A stretch of 63,572 nucleotides of DNA from Branchiostoma floridae (Eukaryota; Chordata; Leptocardii; Amphioxiformes; Branchiostomatidae), in contig NC_049995.1 of assembly GCF_000003815.2 (NCBI RefSeq), positions 9,346,109 to 9,409,680 on the forward strand, written 5' to 3'. Below the pieces are notes generated by a model that made no database searches, was not told the origin of the DNA, and worked only from the letters and a program-made list of their open reading frames with translations. Of this stretch, positions 29,941-39,732 are shown one piece after another; within the stretch, counting starts at the first letter, position 1, and each line of letters begins with the position of its first letter. Made by a program: the position numbers and the translations under genes.

Positions 29941-32900
29941 TCATTGGTCGTCGGACACTTCGGAGCTCTTCACGCGAAGGATGACGGGAACGGACGTGCA
30001 CGGGATCATCCCGACTTCCGTGATCACCATGGCGATGAAGTTTGACGGCGTGATGTCGTACACCAGGTTTAGCAGATTGAGCGAGTCCAGTTGGCGCCAG
30101 TTGTTAAGGTGTTGCTGTCTTCTTAGGGGCACCAGGTCATCAGGGTCACCTAGGTTGAGATATTAAGATTTCAATGAAAGGAAGCGGAAGGCATTGTAGC
30201 CTGGGTACCATCCGGATAGTAGTTCCCTCAGATGTTTATTATACACTGCAGGGTTGTAGCCAGTGCCAGTCCTTCTGTCCTTTGAAGGAATTTTGCAGCT
30301 GGGGACAGAAAAAATATGTGCCCTTTCCGTCCTCTGTGACAGACAAAAATCTATATGTAAAGTCAGTAAAGATATAAAAAAACAGTCTTCTTGTGTAATT
30401 TTTCACCAAAACAGATGAATAGCTTAGTCTACCAGCAAAATCTACACCTCAAAATGCAGGAAATAGGGTTTCAGGGGTCTATAGATTTCAAAATTCTTCA
30501 GAGGAGTATGCCCCCGGATCCCCTTAGGAACTTTATGCCTTTGGCTTGACATCTGGTTCCTTCAGATTTAAAATCGAGGGGACGGAAAATGATTTGAGGC
30601 TGGCTACAACCCTGATACACTATATACAGTCGCTTCTCTGCTATTCCATCTGGGAACCTTAACATCTGGAACCTGGCGCTGATTGGTCCCTACACATCAG
30701 CGAATAAAGGAATGGGGTAAAGTGCTTGCTCCAACAGGCACTCCAACACCCCAACGGCTTCCGTCTGCTTGTGGGAGGCCTGTTGTCATCGAACAAGCGC
30801 TCCAGAACCCATTTCTTAGTTAATTCGCTCATTAATTAACGTCCTTGCCAAAAGGTCTGAATGTACAGTTCTCAAGATGGGTAGCAGAAGTGAACATAGG
30901 AACAAACTACTATACCAGGATGGTACCCAGGCTAAGGCAATAATTTTCATACTTCCATGAATAGTAATTGCATTCAAAATTACAGCAGTTTTATAAGTTA
31001 CTATTTAGAGCTCGAAGTACATTTTTGAACAAACAAACAAACAAACTATCTATTACTCACCTAGCTCATTAAACACGAAGGAATCCGTCTGTACGCGCTC
31101 ACAGAACTTGTACGTTTCGCAGCACACCAGCACGGGAACGTTACACGCCTTTGCCGTCATGGCAACCAAGGACGTCCCCACCCTTCCCATGACAAAACCG
31201 TTGGCGAGTAAGGCGTGAGCTCCGAGGAGCACTTTGGATACCTGATGATGTAAAACAAACAAAAATTTGTGATATGTAGATCATCATAGATTCACGGCTA
31301 AATAGTAAAAAAGCCTTTCTTATTGCTTACACAAGAAATAAGGCTAAAATCAAAATAGAATTTTCTAATTTTTGCCTTATTTCTTAAGTATGCAATAAGC
31401 TAGAATTTCGTCGGATAGTCTTCACACAGAACAATAGATCCTTTTGTAGTAGTTGTTGTTCTTTTATATCTATTATTCTGTAACTGACTTCGGAATTGAC
31501 TTTTGCATGGATGACTCAAGTATCCATTTCCCTATCTTTTTTGCCTTTAACGGCATACTAGTATATTTGCCAATCTACAGCATAGTCCCTTTTTTTTTAA
31601 GGAAATGACCAAAAATTGATGCCATCACAAATGTCACCCATACAGACAAATCAACATGGCCTAATATACACAAACAGTACTTTACCTCTTGCATGATGTA
31701 AGATACAGCATTGATGAGTACATAGGTGCACTTGATGCCGTGTTGTACCAGTCTTCTCAACATCTCCTTGCCCTCGAACTTGGGACGACCGTCAACGACC
31801 ACGACACTGAACTTCTTCCCACTGTCATGGGCATCGCACAGGACCTTCTTAATCAGGGAGGAACTAGGGAAATACAACAAGAGAATGTTTAGGTCAATGC
31901 ACTTGTAACTCCATTCAGTGCTGCCCCCTATCTGTTATGATTGGTACTGCACCATAGCACATATGGAAACACAACATTTCAGAACTAAAAATGACAATGT
32001 TTAGATCAATGCACTTGTAACACCACTCACTGCTGCCCCCTATCCATTATGACTGGCACTGCACTATGAAGCATATATCTAGGATTTAGCATCTGAACTT
32101 TCTGCATGTCACTTTTGATATCCTATATAGTAAGAGGCACTGCATGTATACAACGAAAAACACAAAATACATGGTTTGATCTTATATGAATGAAGATTTA
32201 TGACATTTCTGTTGGAATGCTTTACATTGTTGTTGATTTGTTTTGCATATCATACCAGTTTTGTAAAGTTAGCACAAGCTGCATAAGACCAGACTGTAAG
32301 GTTTGAGCCACTCAAACCAAGATGGATGCTTTCAATTTTTGATAAGTGTACGTGGTGTTCTCTTAAACATACTTGAGGTGTCCCAAAACCTTAGCTTTCC
32401 CAAAACCTGAATTTGCACATGATTCCATCCAAAGCTCTAGGTTATCATTGATGAATGACACAACTATCCCTGTCCTTGGTGCTGAATGCATACATAAATA
32501 CTTAGGACAACTCTATTTGAAGAAACCACAGGGAGAGGAACACCCTAGCAAATGCTCAATCTCCAATTCAGACATAGTCAATACAGTATACTTACTAGCC
32601 GTAGACCAGAATGACGTCCCCATCATGTATTTTAGACAGGGTGTAGGTTTTAGAGATGGCCTCTCCTGCTAGTAGGATCTTTTCCTTGATAAACAGGTCG
32701 ATACTCTCTTGTAACTGCTTCTTCGCCTACCAGAGAAACAAGAAGATATTATTACATTAATCAGTCTTGTCTAAATTTTGTAACAGTTTGATTTCAATAC
32801 ATAGAAGCATGCATCTATCTAAAGAACACCTAATTCTTTCATTCATTTACTAGTCAAAACATTCAAATTGGTCTTATCTGACTTTTTCAGTTCAATTGCA

Positions 32901-35900
32901 ATACATAGAAATAACATACATCTATTTTCAAACACTCAATTCTAAAGTATAACCAAACCTTTACATTCATCGGTTTGTTCATTCGACTGATGATGATCAT
33001 TTGCTCATTTGTGTGTTTGTTCATCCATCCATCCATTCATCCATCAATTCATTCATTTATCAATTTATTTATTTCTTCATTCATCCATTCATTCATCCAT
33101 TCATTTATTCAATTATTCATCCATTCATTCATCCATCCAATCATTTATTCAATCATTCATTCTGCTTACCTCAGCTTCTGGGATGTCATTAGGAGAATGG
33201 TTTATCTGAAATTTGATGTACTTGATTGCATTTCCCATGCTAACAGACAGGGGGCGACACTGAGTCAGGAAGCTGCAAAGTGAACACAATGATGTCAGAA
33301 AATTGTTCTTGAAGTGCATTAACTACTGCTACACTATATTGATAAACAACAGTATTTTTACCTTCTGTACCTATTTATAAGCATGGTATCCAGATTAAAC
33401 CTGTTTATTTTACTTGACAAACTTTTGCAATTCCAATTTTCTGTTAAGACAAACTGTCAGGTGTTCATAAGACAGAATACCTTCTTACCTAATATAAGGC
33501 TTGATCTTAGTATCTAAGTCCCTGGAGAGATCCTTATCTGTGGGTGTGGTGTAGTCTGCTATCACCTGTAAAAAAAAAAAGCATTTATTTCTAAAGACAC
33601 TCCACAACTACTTAATGTGGTGAAAAAACAAAACATGTAGTCCATTGACAAACGTTATAAAACATTTGCAATGAACCAAAACATTTTCTTTAAGCATATA
33701 CTATATATTCATCTATTTTTGATGGGACTCACTTTTCCAGTAGGAGAGAGAAAATGAGGTTTTTGCATGTTTTAAGCTTGTTGTTGAAACAATTTGGTAG
33801 TACAATAGTAACACATTGGAAATGCATATTCAGGTCAACACGAACATCTGAAGATTAATAGTGCATGTATATACGTTAGGGCTGCAATATGATTCTGGAA
33901 ATGGATTTAGAACAATAAAATTGCACAAAATCTATTCTTAGGAAAGGCAATTGAGATGTGTTTACCTTTTTAAAAGCTACCAGCAGAGCCAGACATCTGG
34001 AGTTGGACCCACAGATGATCCCATTAGCATACTGGAGTCCTAGCTTCAATATAGCACTGTGGATTCCTCCGGGAGAAAAACTGGGGAAAAAAGGATATAA
34101 TCAAGCTCTTTTGTTCCACATCTGATTCAAACTTTATCTAACCTCTGAACTCTAAGAGGCTAGACATCAGGGCTCTAGCCAGCGTCCATTTTTCCGTCAA
34201 TTGACAGAAATTTGCTGCGTGTGATGGAATTTTTTTTTAACCAATCCGTCAACCTTGACGGACAAAAATTCTTGGTGGATGCTACAGGCGGCTTGGGGAC
34301 ACTGTCCACGGTCAGAAAGCCACACACTGTTTGTTTTGCTATTGTTATGATTGTTGACTTAGTGTGTCGGCGCCCTTTCACATACGGTAATCTCATTAAA
34401 AACCTGTTTTTCAAGGTCTCAGTTCCGTCTTTCCAACTTAATTTTCGCGACAATGGGAATCGGCTGACGGAAAAAAATTTCGAGCTGGCTAGAGCCCTGC
34501 TAGACATACCCAAGGTATGGATACAAAAACAGGTAGCAGTTACTGTAATTCACTTTGTCCTTCTCGGTACCAAACTTTAGAGGTCTGAGAAACTTGAACT
34601 TGTTCTCGGAAGTAAATGTTCACGGTGGCGACAGGTGCTCGTAAAAAAAAGCGGATGTATTACTGTAAATGCATTTAAGTTCGCGGGGATGTAATTTTGC
34701 GATAGCGGGAAAAAGGTCTTTTCGCTGTGGATTTAATTTCGCGGTAACACCATAGACTGCAGTCTAATACCATAATAGAAAAATATTCGCGGTGGTTTTA
34801 AGTTCGCGGTGAAGTGGCCACCGCAAAAACCGTGAACATTAATCCACCGCGAACATTTCTGCATTTACAGTATTTGTTATCCGTAATAATAAGTTCACTT
34901 TACAGGTGTCACCGTGAAAACCGTGAACATAAAAGTACAGTTACTGTTAAAAAATCAGGAATTACAGTACCATACCTGATGTTCTTGGTGAGGGAGGCAT
35001 CTCTCTCATACTGATGGAGATGTGAGAACAGCCCGACTTTTTTCTGGGTGACTGGTCTCTGTGGTACCTGAGTGTATGGATAAGGCAACCGTCATTCTCC
35101 AAAACCATGACATGGAAAGTAAGTAGACATAGTTACATGTAGTAATATTACTAATAAAGTCCTTCCCGCACCAAATGATGAATCAGTCGGTGAATATCTC
35201 CATTTCTAGTGTGCAGAGCGACAGATTTGTGCTACTACATCACTACTATATCACAATCACTACAGCAGGGGGCTAGTCCACTAGAAATGTTGTCTGTCTT
35301 CAACTACCATCGTCTTTCTCCAATGCTGTGTTATAAGCAGAGAAAGCAGCATGCACCATTTTTTAAAGTCTTTAGTATGACTCAATTAGGATTTTACCAT
35401 GGTCAATTAGGATTTTACCATGGTCAATATTGACCGAAGGAGGCCATATATAGTATGACTCAGCCTAGGGATGGAACTGACAACCTACCAACTGCAAGTA
35501 CTCTGACCACTCGACCATTGCACCGGTTATAAGCAGACATAGACTTGATGCATGATTTGAAGCAATTCTAATATAATACAGTATCTACATGTTCATGAAT
35601 AAATTGTGCATGCAGTGTATGCATTGTGGGCAATATGTCAAAGTTGAAGACTCCTGAGACATGAATGTTACATCAGGACATATAACAATGTGTAAAACAT
35701 GGTCTAGACAAGATCTAGTACACGTCAGTTTACAATGTGAGCTGGCTTATTCTCTCAAATGGTGTAATGAAACTTTACCCTTTGTGTCTCCAGTCGTTTG
35801 GCCACCTTCTTCTGAACGTTGGGGTTGTCCACCAACACGTTTGCCCGCACTCTTTACTTTGAACTTTGACCTCATTGTTTAAACTGTGAGCTGGCTTATT

Positions 35901-38639
35901 CTAAAAAAAATGCAAACTTTACCCTTTGTGTCTCCAGTCGTTTGGCCACCTTCTTCTGAACGTTGGGGTCGTCCACCAACACGTTTGCCCGCACTCTCGG
36001 CGCCTCCTTTTTAGTGACTTGCATGGATGGCGAGGACGGGATGTTGCTGTCGCTGCCCGTCCGAGGTTTCTGGACCGCCCCTGCGTCCTTACCTCCCCCC
36101 TCTCCTCCTTTTTTCGCCATCTTGGCTGCCCTCTCTGCCTCCTGAAAATAACATTGGACAGACAGGAAAAAATTCAGTGGGCCATTTGATGAACGGATTT
36201 GAATATGATTATGAATTTTTCTTTTTGGTGTGAATGTTCATTTTGAATTTGTTCTTTGAATATCAACAGCCATGATGAGAAAAAGAGCAGTGTACTAGGG
36301 GTGGGTACCGGTACAGAAAATTCAGGTTCAGGTCCGGTTCAGGTCCAGAGGATCAGGTCCAGGTCCGGACCTGAACCTGGACCTGATTCAGTATGACTCA
36401 TACCAATGATCCATGTTACTACAAAGAAATCTGTTTGGTGGAGTATTAGACTTACACTGGCGTTTTAAAATCCTGCAACGCTAACTGCACCTGTACGATT
36501 GACTGTAAAACATGGTACAAATTACTATAAACTGTACTCTACTTCACTCTTGTTATTTTTTTCCACCTGCAAGCTAATTTCCATCTAATTTTTTCAGGTC
36601 CAGTTTTTCTGGACCAGTCCAATAAGAAAAAACGGTTTTGTACCGGAAAGCTGTACCAATACCCAGCCCTACAGTGTACGTATTGTTAACTCTCCATTTC
36701 CTTTCTGCATAAAACTTATTAATAGTTGCCTGCACATAAAACATGTTGTAGTTGCCCACAGCTCACCCCTAGAGTGGTTACATCTTTAAATTTAAACCCT
36801 TTGCACACTAAGATACAAAGGAAGCAAGAAGAACACAAGTATTACATGCATGTGCATATATGGCACCCAGACAACTGTTGACAGTTAACTTGCCTGTTTA
36901 GCTCTTCTCTCTGCTTTCAGCTCAGCTTTACTCTTCTGTGGTTTTGTTACATCTTGACCTCCTGAACTTGATCCTTGACCTCCATGACCCTGGGTCATGG
37001 CCTCTTGTGACCTTTCACCTCCCCCCTCTCCTTCCTTGCCCTTCTGTTTCTTAGCTTTCTTTTCCTTCTTTCGTTCCTTTCTGCTGAGTTGCTTTTGTTC
37101 AGCTTCCATAGCCTCGGCACCTCCTGGGTTATTCTAGTTAAGACAAAGACATCATATCATACATTTGATAATATAATACATTGATGATTCCATATTGAAT
37201 ATGTGCGATCATAAATACAATGTTGCTAATAATTATTGCAGTTTTGAGACTAAAAATATGATGCTATTACTATATTAGCTATATCTACAGGGTTCAAAGG
37301 TAGATTTACATACGTTATACATTGAGGCGTTATAACATTTGATCAAAATGCGAACTGCGTATACTTCGGACGTTTTTAAATTTTTGTTGTTACAATAAAG
37401 AGATAGCAACTTTGCGTTGAATCTGGTCTGTGTAACTCAAATTCTGCTGGCAGATGTTGGGCGGGCTGCTATAAGCGAGATTCAATCAGGCTAGCATCAA
37501 ATCGTGGTTCCTTTGTGGGGAGGGCTACCGAAGTAACTCTCAGGCAGGGATCGAAATACTTTGTTTTTGCTACATGCAAAATTGCAAGTTGGCAAAAATT
37601 TTATGTGCAATTTGAAAAATCTACATGCAAAATACAACTAGCTGGCGATGGCGACGAGTATCGCTAGCTTGAATCGGTGAATTTTGATTACATCTAGTAA
37701 AGTTACCGGAGAAAGTTACTGGCAAAAACAAGAAAGGATAAAGACACACATCCATTTGTCTTTTTGTCTAAGAGTAGGGGGTCTAATTCCTCAGTATTTT
37801 TCCAATAGGCCAGGTATTTTCAACAAAAAAAAATAAACATGCAAGATTGCAAGTGCAGAATAATTTTACATGCAAATCTAAAAAATTATGTGCAAATTGC
37901 AAGTTAAGTATGTGTATTTCGAACCCTGCTCAGGCATGTTGGAAAAAGTTCAGAAGCGATGTCTGAGACTGATCGGAATTCCTACGGACTCTTTACCCTC
38001 ACTGTCTAGTAGACGTGACATCGCTACGCTAAGAACATTGCGTAACACAATCCAGGACAGTAGTTCTCCTCTGAACGAGTTCATTGCCCCACCCCAGAAC
38101 AATTGTTATAGCCTCCGTCGCGAAGGACGCTACCGGGCACTGACAAAGAGTAAGACCAAGAGACATGAACTCTCCTTTGTTCCTAGAGCAATAAAATTGC
38201 TCTATCAAGATGGCGGCTCTGTGGCGATAGGTCACTAGTTCTGTGTCTGTACAGAATATACATGCAGTTACTTTTTTTCTTGTAAATTCTACGGACGTTA
38301 TTGTTTGCTGACATAGTTATGCCCACTTGTCTCTCCGCCACTGCTATATGTAAGGCAGTGTCTAGGTCTTTTTAACAAAATGTGATTATGTATGTTTGTG
38401 GATTGTAAATAACAAGGATTTTATGGAATGTAATTCTTGGCGCATTTCATGTGGCATTTATAATGTCATTTGCCATGTCAAGGACCAATAAAGCTGAATC
38501 TGAATCGTTGGTGTGTATGACATAGATAGCACATAGACAAAGTTAAACATGGTGTGTTCTGCATTATTTTTCATCTTTGATATGTTTTAGTCAATATTTA
38601 AGAACAAATAAATTCATATTGACTTACTTGCTCCTCCAT
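29941..38639 (-). CDS. EIF2B4: Translation initiation factor eIF2B subunit delta (11 coding exons)
   Basis: Exons, 5' to 3' on the minus strand, are 38639-38628, 37133-36894, 36141-35923, 35067-34976, 34080-33966, 33565-33489, 33272-33170, 32726-32596, 31863-31686, 31241-31061 and 30149-29941. They join to 518 residues, close to the roughly 520 of human EIF2B4. eIF2B is the cytosolic guanine-nucleotide exchange factor for eIF2; delta is a regulatory-core subunit that helps sense phosphorylated eIF2-alpha. The N-terminal ~150 residues are charged and low complexity ([20 protein letters not shown]). The C-terminal Rossmann-like part is clear: [90 protein letters not shown], and the end [16 protein letters not shown]. 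The four-codon first exon (MEEQ) has a strong Kozak context and GTAAGT donor, but is short; the next in-frame ATG is at 37109. Intron 36893-36142 uses a GC donor. Neighbours are gene 1 (convergent) and SNX17 (divergent). Confidence 0.95.
30195..30935. mobile_element. MITE with TAGCCTGG termini containing a second MITE
   Basis: Left end TAGCCTGGGTACCATCC and right end GGATGGTACCCAGGCTA are inverted repeats of the same family as 8948-9343. Flanks are AGGCATTG and AGGCAATA, an imperfect duplication. It lies in the last intron of EIF2B4, and 30249-30614 is inserted within it. Confidence 0.7.
30249..30614. mobile_element. hAT-like MITE nested in the previous one
   Basis: Termini CAGGGTTGTAGCCAG and CTGGCTACAACCCTG, flanked by ATACACTG and ATACACTA (7 of 8 matching). 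An internal stretch (CACCTCAAAATGCAGGAAAT) resembles 52585-52606 in an SNX17 intron. Confidence 0.72.
33020..33163. repeat. ATCC/ATTC microsatellite beside an EIF2B4 donor
   Basis: Interrupted (CATC/CATT)n tract. On the minus strand it starts within about ten bases of the donor of the exon ending at 33170. Confidence 0.9.
34168..34499. mobile_element. hAT-like MITE, 8-bp target duplication CTAGACAT
   Basis: 332 bp, termini CAGGGCTCTAGCCAGC and GCTGGCTAGAGCCCTG, flanked by CTAGACAT at 34160-34167 and 34500-34507. EIF2B4 intron 34975-34081. No transposase. Confidence 0.85.
34661..34873. mobile_element. MITE with TACTGTAAATGCA termini, copy 1
   Basis: Inverted termini TACTGTAAATGCA / TGCATTTACAGTA, with internal CCGCGAA/TTCGCGG motifs repeated in both orientations. 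Same family as 55137-55266 and 56665-56876. Probable TA target duplication. Confidence 0.8.
35464..35530 (-). mobile_element. tRNA-derived SINE head
   Basis: On the minus strand, TGGTCGAGTGGTCAGAGTAC (A box) and GTCAGTTCCATCCC (B box) are spaced as in a tRNA. The ends do not pair. Confidence 0.5.
35737..35857 (-). pseudogene. Duplicated 3' part of EIF2B4 exon 3 with its donor
   Basis: A 149-bp shift brings this tract onto 35886-36000. It repeats the donor of exon 36141-35923 and about 80 nt of its coding end (minus strand [20 protein letters not shown], with one change in DDP), then breaks off. It has no acceptor, so it is an exon fragment in the intron rather than an alternative exon. Confidence 0.8.
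36296..36671. mobile_element. hAT-like MITE, 8-bp target duplication CAGTGTAC
   Basis: 376 bp with termini TAGGGGTGGGTACCGGTAC and GTACCAATACCCAGCCCTA, flanked by CAGTGTAC at 36288-36295 and 36672-36679. Contains GGTCCAGGTCCGGACCTG-type palindromes. It sits in the EIF2B4 intron with the GC donor. A fragment of the same family is at 49904-49996. Confidence 0.85.
37545..37928. mobile_element. hAT-like MITE inserted in a LINE fragment
   Basis: Termini CAGGGATCGAAATAC and GTATTTCGAACCCTG; CTCAGGCA occurs at both edges, overlapping the left terminus by two bases. Body rich in ACATGCAAA/TTTGCATGT. The right flank runs straight into LINE-like coding sequence. Confidence 0.65.
37929..38506 (+). mobile_element. 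Non-LTR retrotransposon (LINE) 3' fragment
   Basis: The plus frame from about 37935 to 38238 encodes [50 protein letters not shown] and FVPRAIKLL. This pattern is typical of the extreme C-terminus of CR1/L2/Jockey-type reverse transcriptases. A 3' UTR follows, ending in a CTGAAT repeat (38493-38506). It is 5'-truncated, as usual, and lies in EIF2B4 intron 1. Confidence 0.7.
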
Positions 38640-39732
38640 TCTGACTTTCAAGGATTCAACCCAACTTCAAGTAAAACTGTTTCAAAAGAAGGAAAAGAAA
38701 GTTTTTGTCAGTATATTTCGTTACGATATACAGTAATCTTACATATGCACCTGAATTTGTTTTACCTCCGATCTATGTATTGTACTATACCATTGTCAGT
38801 AAATAAATATTACTATAATTGATGAAAAATAGAAATTGTGGGAGGGGGGCATATGCTGTTAGACAATACGGCGTGTCTTTGAAATGTTATGACACCCCTT
38901 AACACGTCAACTTAAGATTTTTCTGACTCTCATAAATGTTCTTAAACGTCGTCTTAGCCTACTTTTCTGTGAAACATTAGCAGGGCTCCAAAAAGAGAGG
39001 TAAATCATACACCACACCTTTTCATCATATCATATTTCCGCCATACTGTACCATTGCATCATGGTGAAATGAAGGGTAAAATGTAGAAAAATGAAAGAAC
39101 GGAATTTTTATTAGAACTCTCTTATAGGTCAATCAATCATTATAAGCGGTATAACGTTTTAAATTTATATCAATGGAATTCTTTGATTTAGTAACGCCGC
39201 CATAATATCCATCTAATCGTATAATTGTGAAAAATACTATCAGCAAGTTATCTCTATAAACCCCAGAGTACCCTAACTCTGATCACAACAAGCCCCGGGC
39301 AAGAAAAATACATTTCTACTACGGGGTAATATGTGCAATTTGGAAATACAATTTAGGCTCTAAAATTCCTTAATTTGATTGTTAACTATCAAAGTTTGTA
39401 TAACATATATTTTAATATTGTAAAGAATTTTAAATAGTATTAAATAGCAGTTTGTAATGATTGAATTCATACTTTAAAAAGATTTTAGAATCACTTATTG
39501 TCCCCATATACTAATAAACTCTTCTACTTAGCATATTTGGCGCGTGATCGGAAGGGGTGGATGGCATCACGTGACCTAAAAGTTACAACATGGCGGATTT
39601 TCAGTGAACCAGATTTGCGGATCTCTCATTGCACAGAAAACTTCGCTTCACGTCAACTTTACTCAAATCAAGGACAGACTAAAGACTTCAAGTCGATTAA
39701 GACCACAGGAGGACCTAATTTAGGAGGTCAAG
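38640..39732. promoter_or_regulatory. Head-to-head EIF2B4/SNX17 intergenic region, likely bidirectional promoter
   Basis: The 1093 bases between the EIF2B4 start (38639, minus) and the SNX17 start (39733, plus) hold no convincing ORF of their own. Near the SNX17 side are a palindromic E-box TCACGTGAC (39567-39575) and a YY1-like ACATGGCGG (39588-39596), typical of housekeeping promoters. The EIF2B4 start is preceded by an AG (gtcag/aATGG), so a separate upstream 5' UTR exon for EIF2B4 nearer the SNX17 end is possible. Much of 38820-39500 is AT-rich and featureless to me. Confidence 0.55.
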
